Position numbers and translations under genes: made by a program
Assembly (NCBI RefSeq): GCF_007991615.1
Contig: NZ_BJYR01000019.1
Location: forward strand, 1 to 64,000
DNA from: Novosphingobium sediminis
GTDB taxonomy: Bacteria > Pseudomonadota > Alphaproteobacteria > Sphingomonadales > Sphingomonadaceae
Direction of reading: 5' to 3'
Length of the DNA: 64,000 nucleotides
Shown here: in pieces, positions 15,654 through 26,615 of the stretch
How the letters are laid out: the number at the start of each line of letters is the position of its first letter
Position numbering within the stretch: position 1 is the stretch's first letter
Notes under the pieces: model-generated
Seen by the model: the letters and a program-made list of their open reading frames with translations, nothing else
Database searches by the model: none
Told to the model about the DNA's origin: nothing

Positions 15654-15685
15654 TTCGTCATTCCCGCGCAGTTGGGGATGACGAA
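15654..15685. repeat. R2 repeat, single unit upstream of the GIY-YIG gene
   Basis: Begins TTCGTCATTCCCGCGCAGTT and ends GGGGATGACGAA. The inner stem has decayed (CCCGCG against TTGGGG), but the outer TTCGTCAT/ATGACGAA pairing is intact. It is probably an internally deleted form of the pair seen at 15165-15251. Confidence 0.75.
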
Positions 15686-15713
15686 GGTGGGGTAAGATGA
15701 TGCGGGCAGGCCC

Positions 15714-17132
15714 TTACAGCGGATTATCCAGCTTGATGATTGCTTCGTTGCTCTTGCGCTGGTCGGTGTGGAGTTCGCGGGGCTTGGCGAAGCTGGCGAT
15801 CACCGGGGCGTCGCGCAGGTAGATGTCCGGGAAGCTGCGCATCAGGCCGTTCACGTCGCGCGCGACGGTGAAGTAGGTGATGTAGACCGCCCAGGGCTTG
15901 GTCATCGGCACCTTGGTGTACTTGCCCGAGAGGTTGTACTCGACCGCGGTTTCGGGCGGCAGGTCGGCGCCGAGGATGGCCATCGTCATCGCGAGTTCGG
16001 TCGCGCGTTCGGCGCGGATGCAGCCGTGGCTGAGGGCGCGGGCGGGGAGCGCGAAGAGGTTCCGGTTGGGTGTGTCGTGGATGTAGATCGCGTGCTCGTT
16101 GGGCATGTCGAGCTTCACGCGGCCCAGCGAATTGGTGTCACCCGGCTGCTGGACAACGGTGATCGTGCCGTCCGCGTTCTTGGTCGCGACATAGCCCTGC
16201 CGCTTGGCGAGCGCGGGGCTGGCGATCAGCTTCTGGCCGAGGCCTTCGCCCACGACGATCGACTGCGGCACCGTCCACGTCGGGTTGAACACCACGTTCT
16301 TGACCTGCTCGGCAAGCTGCGGCGTGGCGGTCTTGCCGGGCTTGCCGACGATCGCGCGGTAGGTGCGGATGATCTTGTTGTTCACCGTCAGCCGGAGCTC
16401 CTGCTCGGGCACGTTGATGATGAGGTACTGCAGCCCCATGTCGCGCGCGAGCCAGCGCCAGCGGTCCATGTTGGCCTTGATCATGGCGATCTGGCGCGGA
16501 TCCTTGGCCTTGGACAGCATGTCTTTCAGCAGCGCGTAATCGGGGTGCGTGGGATTGAGCGAGGCGAGCACGCCGGGGACGTCATGCGTCTCGGTCGCCT
16601 GCGCGAGGAGCTGGGCGTTGGGGTGGAGATCCTGATCGGGATCGACCGCGAACCACTGGATGCGCGCGGGCATCGGCGTGCGGCCATCGCGCAGGTCTTC
16701 CGCCAGCCAGACGAACAGGCGGCTGGCGAGTGTGTCGAGATCGTCACCCTCGCCCTTGGTGATCTGCGCGGCGAGTGCGGCAGGTTCGTAGTCGGCGGGG
16801 GTCAGGCCTTCGCTGCGGATGCCTTTGATCGCGGCGAGCAGCGCCTGCGCGTCCGCCACGGTCCAATGCGCGAGCGGCGGCGCCACTGGCTGGAACACGG
16901 GCACGGCAGCCGGGGTTGCTGTGCCGGCTGGAGTGGTGGTGGGGGTGGCTGTTTGCGCGGGGGCCGCTGTCGTGGGCTTGGCCGTGGGCGTAGGTTTGGG
17001 CGCAGGCTTGGCCGCGGCGGTGAGGTCGATCGGGCCTTGCTGCGCGGCTGCGGCGGGAGTGCCCAGCGCGGCCCAGCCGATGGCTGCCGTGCAAAGCATG
17101 CCGCTGAGACTGGCCCGATAAATCATGCGCAT
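15714..17132 (-). CDS. YcbB-like L,D-transpeptidase
   Basis: A 472-residue periplasmic L,D-transpeptidase of the large YcbB/LdtD type. A signal peptide (1-30, ending A-A-A-A-Q) is followed by a Pro/Thr/Ala linker (41-75), a helical scaffold domain, and the YkuD domain. That domain has I-H-D-T-P (His352) and S-H-G-C-I-R (368-373, nucleophile Cys371). These enzymes form 3-3 peptidoglycan crosslinks. A short helical N-domain (T-P-A-D-Y near 111-115) matches the usual substrate-capping part. It is transcribed divergently from the DMT transporter. Confidence 0.92.
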   Translation of the reverse strand: MRMIYRASLSGMLCTAAIGWAALGTPAAAAQQGPIDLTAAAKPAPKPTPTAKPTTAAPAQTATPTTTPAGTATPAAVPVFQPVAPPLAHWTVADAQALLAAIKGIRSEGLTPADYEPAALAAQITKGEGDDLDTLASRLFVWLAEDLRDGRTPMPARIQWFAVDPDQDLHPNAQLLAQATETHDVPGVLASLNPTHPDYALLKDMLSKAKDPRQIAMIKANMDRWRWLARDMGLQYLIINVPEQELRLTVNNKIIRTYRAIVGKPGKTATPQLAEQVKNVVFNPTWTVPQSIVVGEGLGQKLIASPALAKRQGYVATKNADGTITVVQQPGDTNSLGRVKLDMPNEHAIYIHDTPNRNLFALPARALSHGCIRAERATELAMTMAILGADLPPETAVEYNLSGKYTKVPMTKPWAVYITYFTVARDVNGLMRSFPDIYLRDAPVIASFAKPRELHTDQRKSNEAIIKLDNPL

Positions 17133-17315
17133 GGATCGATTTCTTTCCGTGTTGCCGCCCGGGTCGAATAGGAACTGCTACCTGGTGATTCCTGCCCCAA
17201 GCTGCCGCTTCAATCAAGCAAGGCGGCTGACTGTTTCCTGAATCGACTGACTGATCCACGTTGCACAATGAGACCGACCTTTGCGCTCTGGCGGTGCGGT
17301 CGCTATGGGCGGGCG

Positions 17316-18221
17316 ATGAAGCGCTCTGCCCCCCTCCTGCCGATCCTTTCCGCCATGACCGGGCTGCTGTGCTTTGGCGTGATGGATGGCTTCATGAAGA
17401 TCGCCGCGCTGGCGGTGGGGGCCTATGCGGCGCTGTTCTGGCGCAATCTCGTCGGTTCGATCATCATGTTTCCGGTCTGGCTGGCGCGGGGCAACAAGGA
17501 TGGCAGCCGCGGGTTGCCCGGGCGCGAGGCGATGAAGCTGCACCTGATGCGCTCGGGCGTTTCGGGCGTGATGGCGGTGCTGTTCTTCTATGGCCTTGCG
17601 CGGACCCCGGTGGCCGAGGCGATGGCGCTTTCGTTCATCGCGCCGCTGATGGCGCTCTATCTGGCGGCGGCCCTGCTTGGCGAAGAGCTTTCGCAACGTG
17701 CGGTGATCGGATCGCTGCTGGCGCTGAGCGGCGTCGGGCTGATCGCGGCGGGCAAGTTCGGCGGTAGCTACAACATCGAAAGCTTGCACGGGCTGATCGC
17801 GATTCTGGTGTCGGCGGTGCTCTACGCGGTCAATCTGGTGCTGCAGCGGCGGCAATCGCAACTGGCGGGGCCGGAGGAAATCTCGTTCTTCCAGACGTTC
17901 TTCATCTTCTGCCTGCTCGGGCTGGGCGCCTGGTGGTTCGCCCCCGCGCCGCCGCCGCACCTGTGGCTGGTGCTGTCTGCCTCCGCCGTGCTGTCGACGG
18001 CATCGCTGATGCTGCTCGGTTGGGCCTATGCGCGGGCCGAGGCGCAAGTGCTGGTGCCGCTGGAGTACACCGCGTTCATCTGGGCCGCACTGGTTGGCTG
18101 GGTGGTGTTTGCGGAGCCGCTGACCTTGCGCACGCTGGCGGGCGTGGTGCTGATCGTGGCGGGCTGCCTGATCGCCTTGCAGCGCAAGCCTGCGCCGGAA
18201 TGCGCCGCCGAGCGGGCCTGA
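17316..18221 (+). CDS. EamA/DMT-superfamily transporter
   Basis: A 301-residue inner-membrane protein with about ten hydrophobic helices in two repeated EamA halves. The first begins L-L-C-F-G-V-M-D-G-F-M-K, and the second half starts near L-H-G-L-I-A-I-L-V-S-A-V-L-Y-A-V-N. The W-R-N-L-V-G and A-V-L-F-F-Y-G-L-A motifs and the C-terminal E-Y-T-A-F-I-W-A-A-L-V-G segment are usual for drug/metabolite exporters. The substrate is unknown. ATG 17316 follows a GGGCGGGCG stretch. Confidence 0.88.
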   Translation: MKRSAPLLPILSAMTGLLCFGVMDGFMKIAALAVGAYAALFWRNLVGSIIMFPVWLARGNKDGSRGLPGREAMKLHLMRSGVSGVMAVLFFYGLARTPVAEAMALSFIAPLMALYLAAALLGEELSQRAVIGSLLALSGVGLIAAGKFGGSYNIESLHGLIAILVSAVLYAVNLVLQRRQSQLAGPEEISFFQTFFIFCLLGLGAWWFAPAPPPHLWLVLSASAVLSTASLMLLGWAYARAEAQVLVPLEYTAFIWAALVGWVVFAEPLTLRTLAGVVLIVAGCLIALQRKPAPECAAERA

Positions 18222-18404
18222 CCGGAAAGCGCGCACCCGCGTAACCACGCGCGCGGTCGGGCCGTATGGCACGTGGCGCCCTATGCATTTGAAGCGCACC
18301 GCAAGCCTTGACGCGCAGAGAGTCTCGGCGCATCGGGCACGCGTGCCCTCGGGGGCGGCTCCGGCGCGGCAATCGGTATCAACTTGAAGGGATTACGCAT
18401 CGCC

Positions 18405-21074
<2,670 letters not shown>

Positions 21075-21100
21075 CGGCTGCCAGCAGGTGCTGGAATCAG

Positions 21101-21136
21101 AAAGGGCGGCTCCCCCCGGAGCCGCCCTTTCCTTTT
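21101..21136 (+). terminator. Strong intrinsic terminator of acnA
   Basis: A perfect 13-bp stem AAAGGGCGGCTCC/GGAGCCGCCCTTT with a CCCC tetraloop, followed by CCTTTT. It begins 26 bp past the acnA stop and also faces the end of the convergent PEP-CTERM gene. Confidence 0.9.
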
Positions 21137-21185
21137 ATCCGCGTTTGCTTCGTACGTGACGGTCCGCGGAAGCTTGTGCGGGCCT

Positions 21186-22133
21186 TCAGGCCGTGGCGGC
21201 GCCCTTGGCCTTGAGGCCTTGGCGGCGGCGGGCCACGAGGCCGGCTGCGGCGGCACCGAACAGCAGGACCATCGACGGTTCCGGCACTTCCGTTCCGCCC
21301 GTCGACGACGACGTCGACGTGCTGGTGCTGCCGTTCGACGACGAAGAGGTCGAGCTGCTGGTGCTGCTCGAGGTCGAGGTGGAGCCGCCGGTCGACGACG
21401 AGGAGGACGACGTCGAGGACGAAGTTGACGAAGAAGTGGACGACGACGTCGACGAGCTGCTCGTCACGTTGCCCGAGCTGGTCGAGGTCGACGAACTGGT
21501 CGAGACGTTGCCCGAGGACGTGCTGACATTGCCCGACGAAGTCGAGGTGCTGCTGGTCACCGCGCCCGAGCTGGTGGAGACGTTGCCGCTGGAGGTCGAG
21601 GTCGAGATGTTGCCGCTCGAAGTCGAGCCACCGGAAGTCGAGGTGGAACCGCCCGAGGTCGAGGTCGAGCCGCCCGAGGTGGAGCCGCCGGAGGTCGAGG
21701 TCGAGCCGGTGCTGGTCGAGGAGACCACCACGCTGCCACCGCCGCTGCTGCCGCCAAAGAACCCGCCGAAGAACCCGCCGCCAAAGCCGCCGATCCCGCC
21801 GCCGCCGATCACGACCGGAGCCGCGCTGCCGCCGCCCGTCGCCTGGGGCGGCATCGGCGCCATGTAGGGCACGGGGGGGCCATAGGCCATCTGGGCCTGG
21901 GGCATGGCGCAGGACTTGGTGACGGTGGTCTTGACCACGCGGCGCAGGCGGTGGACCGGGCGGCGCTTGACCACCGGGGCGTAGAGCCGCTTCACCGGTT
22001 TGACCTTGATCGGCTTGACGTGATGGATCTCGGCAGCCGAGGGCGCTTCCGACACGTGAACCGCGCCGCCGCCCAGCACCGCACCGCCCGCTGCGCAGGC
22101 CGCCAGTTTTGCCAATGCCATCCGAACCGACAT
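21186..22133 (-). CDS. Ser/Thr-rich PEP-CTERM sorting-domain protein
   Basis: A 315-residue exported protein. An N-terminal signal (M-S-V-R-M-A-L-A-K-L, Ala/Gly-rich to about 25) precedes a basic Pro/Lys/Arg segment (38-70) and a Gly-rich G-G-F-G-G-G-F-F-G-G stretch (about 110-125). A very low-complexity tract of Ser, Thr, Gly and Asn (about 133-280) follows, in short units such as S-T-S-S-G-N-V. The C-terminus is E-V-P-E-P-S then a hydrophobic helix and R-R-R, the PEP-CTERM signal processed by an exosortase. Such proteins are often glycosylated and tied to exopolysaccharide; the S/T tract would be an O-glycosylation target. No exosortase gene is in this window. Confidence 0.8.
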   Translation of the reverse strand: MSVRMALAKLAACAAGGAVLGGGAVHVSEAPSAAEIHHVKPIKVKPVKRLYAPVVKRRPVHRLRRVVKTTVTKSCAMPQAQMAYGPPVPYMAPMPPQATGGGSAAPVVIGGGGIGGFGGGFFGGFFGGSSGGGSVVVSSTSTGSTSTSGGSTSGGSTSTSGGSTSTSGGSTSSGNISTSTSSGNVSTSSGAVTSSTSTSSGNVSTSSGNVSTSSSTSTSSGNVTSSSSTSSSTSSSTSSSTSSSSSSTGGSTSTSSSTSSSTSSSSNGSTSTSTSSSTGGTEVPEPSMVLLFGAAAAGLVARRRQGLKAKGAATA

Positions 22134-22357
22134 ATCTTTGCTCTCTGTTCCCTTTGGAAAGGCCTTATCCCCGCAATGGTGGACAAACCCTCTCCTGACA
22201 GATCGAACAACGCAGATCAGACTGCTGGCGGCAATGCCGTTAACCGGGATTCACCCCCTCACGGAGGCCCGAATTGGGTCAAAACGGGCCTTCCTCGCAA
22301 GTCTGTGCCAATCTGGAACCGAATTGGCGTCGGCAGTTACGCTATCAGCGTTTACCA

Positions 22358-23389
22358 TTAGCCCTCATCGCCGGCGAAGAGGCCGGGGAGATCGGCGGCG
22401 GGCGGGGTGAGTCCCAGATGCCGCCAGCCACGATCGTTGAGGCAGCGCCCGCGCGCAGTGCGGGCGACGAGGCCGAGCTGGATGAGGTAGGGCTCGATCA
22501 CATCCTCGATGGTGTCGCGCGGCTCGGACAGGCCTGCGGCGAGGGTCTCCACGCCGACCGGGCCACCCTTGTAGATATCGGCAATCATGCTGAGGTAGCG
22601 CCGGTCCTGCAGATCGAGCCCGAGCGAATCGACTTCGAGCCGGGTCAGCGCGCTGTCTGCCACCTCGCGGGAAATCACTGCTGCGCCAGCGACCTGCGCG
22701 AAATCGCGGACGCGGCGGAGCAAGCGGCCCGCGACTCGCGGAGTGCCGCGCGAACGGCGCGCGATCTCGCCCGCGCCGCCGCTATCGACGCCGATGCCGA
22801 GGAGCCCCGCGCCGCGCGTGACGACGCGCTCAAGCTCCGCCACGGAGTAGAACTGCAGCCGCACCGGAATGCCGAACCGGTCGCGCAAGGGGGTGGCGAG
22901 AAGCCCCGCGCGGGTGGTGGCGCCGATCAGGGTGAAGGGCGGCAGGTCGATCCGCACCGAGCGCGCCGAAGGCCCCTCGCCGATGATGAGATCGAGAGCG
23001 CGGTCTTCCATCGCGGGATAGAGCACTTCCTCGACCACGGGATTCAGGCGGTGGATCTCATCGATGAAGAGGACGTCGCCGCTCTCCAGATTGGTTAGCA
23101 GCGCGGCCAGATCGCCCGCCTTGGCGATGACCGGGCCGGAGGTGGCGCGGAAGTTCACGCCCATCTCGCGCGCGATGATCGCGGCGAGCGTCGTCTTGCC
23201 GAGGCCGGGCGGGCCATAGAACAGCACATGGTCCATCGGCTCAGCGCGCTGGCGGGCGCTTTCGATGAACACGGCGAGGTTCTCACGCGCGGCTTCCTGG
23301 CCGACGAATTCGGCAAGCGTCTTGGGCCGCAGTGCCGCGTCCGGGTCCTCGGTCTGGCGGCGAGGGGTGAGGATGGGGTTGTCGGTCAT
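22358..23389 (-). CDS. ruvB: Holliday junction branch migration helicase RuvB
   Basis: The AAA+ motor of the RuvABC complex that drives branch migration. It has 343 residues, with Walker [10 protein letters not shown] at 59-67, Walker B L-F-I-D-E-I-H-R, and sensor I around I-G-A-T-T-R-A-G. The C-terminal winged-helix domain has R-T-A-R-G-R. Its ATG overlaps the ruvA stop by one base (TGATG), so translation is coupled. It is the last gene of yebC-ruvC-ruvA-ruvB. Confidence 0.98.
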   Translation of the reverse strand: MTDNPILTPRRQTEDPDAALRPKTLAEFVGQEAARENLAVFIESARQRAEPMDHVLFYGPPGLGKTTLAAIIAREMGVNFRATSGPVIAKAGDLAALLTNLESGDVLFIDEIHRLNPVVEEVLYPAMEDRALDLIIGEGPSARSVRIDLPPFTLIGATTRAGLLATPLRDRFGIPVRLQFYSVAELERVVTRGAGLLGIGVDSGGAGEIARRSRGTPRVAGRLLRRVRDFAQVAGAAVISREVADSALTRLEVDSLGLDLQDRRYLSMIADIYKGGPVGVETLAAGLSEPRDTIEDVIEPYLIQLGLVARTARGRCLNDRGWRHLGLTPPAADLPGLFAGDEG

Positions 23390-24009
23390 CAGCCCGTCGC
23401 CCGCTTCAGCGCCACGCGCACGAGGTCATTGAGGGGGGCATCCTCGCCCAGTTCCTTGATCGCCGAGGCCACGGCCATGCTGGCGGTGGCGGGTTTGAAG
23501 CCGAGGTTCTGGAGGGCGGAGACGGCATCGGCGCTGACAGAGCCTGCGGGTGCGGCGGCGAGGCCTTCGATCGGCGGGCTGCCGGCGCCGGTGGGGATCG
23601 GGCCGAGGCCGCCGGCCTTGTCCTTGAGTTCGTTGACGATGCGGCTTGCCAGCTTCGGGCCGACGCCTTGCGCACGGGCGACCATCGCGGCGTCTCCGCC
23701 CGCGCAGGCGCGCTGGAGTTCTTCGGCGGAGAGCGCGGAGAGGATCGCGAGCGCGACCTTGCTGCCGACGCCCTGCACCGCTGTCAGCAGGCGGAACCAG
23801 CCGCGCTCTGCGGCGCTGGTGAAGCCGATCAGGCGCTGGTCGTTTTCGGAGACTTGCAGTTCGGTGTGGATGACCACCTTGTCGCCGCGAATACCGAGCC
23901 GATCCAGCGTCTTGGCCGAGCAATGGACGAGATAGCCGACGCCGTTGACGTCGATGATCGCCCAGTCGGGGCCGAAATCGTCGAGCAGGCCGGTAAGCTT
24001 TGCGATCAT
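23389..24009 (-). CDS. ruvA: Holliday junction branch migration protein RuvA
   Basis: The tetrameric junction-binding subunit of RuvABC. It has 206 residues: an N-terminal OB-fold (M-I-A-K-L-T-G), helix-hairpin-helix motifs ([10 protein letters not shown] and A-Q-G-V-G-P-K-L-A), a flexible linker rich in Pro/Gly/Ala, and the C-terminal domain III that contacts RuvB. ATG 24009 starts the conserved N-terminus; an upstream in-frame Met adds 12 non-conserved residues. It lies 52 bp downstream of ruvC. Confidence 0.97.
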   Translation of the reverse strand: MIAKLTGLLDDFGPDWAIIDVNGVGYLVHCSAKTLDRLGIRGDKVVIHTELQVSENDQRLIGFTSAAERGWFRLLTAVQGVGSKVALAILSALSAEELQRACAGGDAAMVARAQGVGPKLASRIVNELKDKAGGLGPIPTGAGSPPIEGLAAAPAGSVSADAVSALQNLGFKPATASMAVASAIKELGEDAPLNDLVRVALKRATG

Positions 24010-24061
24010 GGTTTGTTCTATGGCAGGCTCATGCGCAGCGGGCAAGCCCGCCCACGAAGAC

Positions 24062-24538
24062 CTAGCGGTGGCTGCCCATCATGTTGGCGTGGCAGATCGC
24101 GACGGCGAGCGCATCTGCGGCGTCCGCGCCTGCAAGGGTGACACCGGGCAGCAGCACCTTGAGCATGGCCTGAACCTGCGTCTTTTCGGCACCGCCAGTA
24201 CCGACGAGCGCCTTCTTGATAACCTTGGTGGGATATTCGGCCACAGGCAGCCCTGCGCGCGCCACCGCGAGCAGCGCGACGCCGCGGGCCTGGCCGAGCT
24301 TGAGCGTCGACTGCGGGTTCACGTTGACGAAGACTTCCTCGACCGCGCCCGCATCCGGGTGGTGCTGCGCGATCACGGCGGCGAGGCCTGTGTCGAGTTC
24401 GACCAGCCGCTCGGCCATGCTAGCCTTGGCATCTGTGCGGATCTGGCCGTTGGCGACGTGGCTGAGGCGGCTGCCGGACTTGGCGACAACGCCCCAGCCA
24501 GTGCAGGTGAGGCCCGGGTCGATGCCGAGAATGATCAT
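24062..24538 (-). CDS. ruvC: Crossover junction endodeoxyribonuclease RuvC
   Basis: The Holliday-junction resolvase. It has 158 residues with the RNase H-fold acidic tetrad: Asp7 (I-L-G-I-D-P-G-L), Glu67 or Glu68, Asp139 and Asp142 (A-G-A-D-A-A-D-A). [11 protein letters not shown] is the conserved central helix. It sits 10 bp downstream of yebC in the same operon. Confidence 0.97.
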   Translation of the reverse strand: MIILGIDPGLTCTGWGVVAKSGSRLSHVANGQIRTDAKASMAERLVELDTGLAAVIAQHHPDAGAVEEVFVNVNPQSTLKLGQARGVALLAVARAGLPVAEYPTKVIKKALVGTGGAEKTQVQAMLKVLLPGVTLAGADAADALAVAICHANMMGSHR

Positions 24539-24548
24539 GCGCGCATGA

Positions 24549-25313
24549 TCAGCCCAGCTTCTCCATCACGTCGTCGGGGATTTCGTAGTTGCCCCAGACG
24601 GTCTGGACGTCGTCGTCTTCCTCGAGCACGTCGATCAGCTTGAGCAGCGTCGCGGCGGTATCGGCATCGACGGTGGTCGTCATGTTGGGCTTCCACGCGA
24701 GCTTGACGCCCTCGGCTTCGCCCAGCACCTTTTCGAGCTCACGCGCGACGGGGTGGAGCTGTTCGATGGCGACCCAGATCTGGTGGCTGCCGGGGTTCTC
24801 GTCGCCGTCGCCCAGATCGCTTTCGACGTCTTCGGCGCCTGCTTCGATGGCGGCTTCGAGAACCTTGTCCTCATCGCCGACCTTGCCCGGATACTCGATC
24901 AGGCCGAGCCGTTCGAACCCGTGGCTCACCGCGCCCGAAGCGCCGAGATTGCCGCCGTTCTTGGCAAACGCGGTGCGCACGTTGGTGGCGGTGCGGTTGC
25001 GGTTGTCGGTCAGCGCTTCGACGATGATCGCGACGCCGCCCGGGCCATAGCCCTCGTAGCGCACTTCTTCGTAGTTATCGCCTTCGCCCTTGGTCGCCTT
25101 GTCGATCGCGCGGGCGATGTTGTCCTTCGGCATGGACTGCGCCTTGGCCGCGTTGACGGCGGCGCGCAGGCGCGGGTTCATGTCCGGATCGGGCATGCCC
25201 ATCTTGGCCGCGACGGTGATTTCGCGGGAAAGCTTGGAAAACATCGCCGAGCGCTTTTTGTCCTGCGCGCCCTTGCGGTGCATGATGTTCTTGAATTTGG
25301 AATGGCCTGCCAT
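24549..25313 (-). CDS. yebC: YebC/PmpR-family regulator or translation factor
   Basis: A 254-residue member of the YebC family, described as DNA-binding transcriptional regulators and, more recently, as factors that ease ribosome stalling. It begins [15 protein letters not shown]. It has the family's [24 protein letters not shown] and N-R-N-R-T segments. First gene of the ruv operon, a common arrangement. Confidence 0.95.
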   Translation of the reverse strand: MAGHSKFKNIMHRKGAQDKKRSAMFSKLSREITVAAKMGMPDPDMNPRLRAAVNAAKAQSMPKDNIARAIDKATKGEGDNYEEVRYEGYGPGGVAIIVEALTDNRNRTATNVRTAFAKNGGNLGASGAVSHGFERLGLIEYPGKVGDEDKVLEAAIEAGAEDVESDLGDGDENPGSHQIWVAIEQLHPVARELEKVLGEAEGVKLAWKPNMTTTVDADTAATLLKLIDVLEEDDDVQTVWGNYEIPDDVMEKLG

Positions 25314-25430
25314 GGTCTGCTGCTCAAGCGCTTTGGGATGGGAATGGCGGCTCCCCTAGCCGAGACAGGACTGCACGGCAATCGTGGGCGCACACGCTGT
25401 CTTAACCCGCGCTGCGGCATCAGGGCTGAG

Positions 25431-26117
25431 ATGACCGCGCTGTTTCACGATTTCGCCGCCTGGCTCGCCCGCCCGCGCCTGTTGACGCCCTCCGGCCTGC
25501 GTGCGCCGGATGCTAGGCAGTTCATGCAGCGGATGCTCGCGCTGCACCTCTTTGTCCTGCTGATCGTGCTGCTGCCGCTGCTGGGCCTGTGGCAGAAAGC
25601 GATGGGTCTGCCTGCGCCCGAAGCCTTCGATCAGGTCTCCAAGGCGATGCTGGTGCCCTTCGTGGTGCTGCTGGCGCCGGTGGCCGAGGAGCTGGCGTTT
25701 CGCGGCTGGCTGACCGGGCGGGTGCGCGCGGTGTGGCTGGTTTTCTGCGCGATTCTCGCCGCTGTGTTCCTCGCGATGGTGAACTTTCATGTCTATGAAG
25801 TGCCCGCCAGCTTTGCCGTGCTGGGCATGGGGATCGTTGCGCCTGCCGGCTGGTTCTGGCTGCGGCGGCGCGGTGTGGTGCCGGGGTTCGAGGCAGCGTT
25901 TCCGGTGCTGGTGTGGCTCTCGATCATTGTCTTCGGCCTTTCGCACCTGAGCAATTATCCGCGCTTTTCGTGGGCGCTGCTGCCGATGGTGCTGCCGCAG
26001 CTCTGGGCGGGGATGACGCTGAGCTACACGCGGATGCGGATCGGCATTTTCGGTTCGATGCTGATCCATGCCGCGGCCAATGGCATATCGGTGAGCCTTG
26101 CCCTGCTCGGCGTCTAG
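25431..26117 (+). CDS. CPBP-family intramembrane metalloprotease
   Basis: A 228-residue polytopic protein of the CPBP (CaaX protease and bacteriocin-processing) family. The active-site motifs are V-A-E-E-L-A-F-R-G-W (E-E-x-x-x-R), F-G-L-S-H-L-S-N (His) and a third H-A-A-A-N. Targets are unknown; members process prenylated peptides, bacteriocins or act in immunity. The stop codon TAG is shared through a CTAG with the convergent GNAT gene. Confidence 0.85.
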   Translation: MTALFHDFAAWLARPRLLTPSGLRAPDARQFMQRMLALHLFVLLIVLLPLLGLWQKAMGLPAPEAFDQVSKAMLVPFVVLLAPVAEELAFRGWLTGRVRAVWLVFCAILAAVFLAMVNFHVYEVPASFAVLGMGIVAPAGWFWLRRRGVVPGFEAAFPVLVWLSIIVFGLSHLSNYPRFSWALLPMVLPQLWAGMTLSYTRMRIGIFGSMLIHAAANGISVSLALLGV

Positions 26118-26611
26118 AGAACCCGCTGCCACCAGCCGACATCGCGCCACGCGCCCATTTTCCAGCCGACTTCGCGGTAGATGCCAACCGGCGTGAAGCC
26201 GCAGGCTTCGTGCAGCGCGACGCTGGCGGGGTTGGGCTGGGCGATCCCGGCAAAGGCCGCGTGGAAGCCCTTGGCCTTCAGCCGCGCGAGCAGCTCGCCA
26301 TAGAGCGCGCGGCCGATGCCGGAGCGCGGCGCGGCGGCGCTGACATAGATCGCGACATCGCAGGACGACGCATAGGCAGCGCGGGTGCGGTGCTGGCTGC
26401 CATAGGCATAGCCGAGCAGCTCTCCGCCGCGAGTCGCGACAAGCCAGGCGTGGCTGGCGCCGTAGTCAGCGATGCGGCGGGCCATTTCCGCTGCATCCGG
26501 GGCCTCGATCTCGAAGCTGATCCAGCTGTCCGTCACATGCGGGCGGTAGATCGCGGCGCAGGCGGCAGCGTCCTCTGCCTGCGCATCGCGGATGGTCAAT
26601 GCATCCGTCAT
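26114..26611 (-). CDS. GNAT acetyltransferase, phosphinothricin-acetyltransferase-like
   Basis: A 165-residue GNAT of the PAT/YncA type. I-R-D-A-Q-A-E-D-A-A-A-C-A-A-I-Y opens it, S-F-E-I-E follows, and the acetyl-CoA loop is P-R-S-G-I-G-R-A-L-Y. N-P-A-S-V-A-L-H-E-A-C-G-F and G-W-K-M-G-A-W-R-D-V-G-W-W-Q form the characteristic C-terminus. The family acetylates L-methionine sulfone or phosphinothricin-like amines. It starts just after the amidohydrolase stop. Confidence 0.88.
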   Translation of the reverse strand: MTDALTIRDAQAEDAAACAAIYRPHVTDSWISFEIEAPDAAEMARRIADYGASHAWLVATRGGELLGYAYGSQHRTRAAYASSCDVAIYVSAAAPRSGIGRALYGELLARLKAKGFHAAFAGIAQPNPASVALHEACGFTPVGIYREVGWKMGAWRDVGWWQRVL

Positions 26612-26615
26612 CTGC

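Noticed and set aside
21193..21867. A 224-residue acidic Val/Pro/Glu-rich frame opposite the PEP-CTERM gene
   Set aside because: It is created by the Ser/Thr repeat codons read on the other strand. The minus-strand frame has a signal peptide and PEP-CTERM tail; this one has neither.
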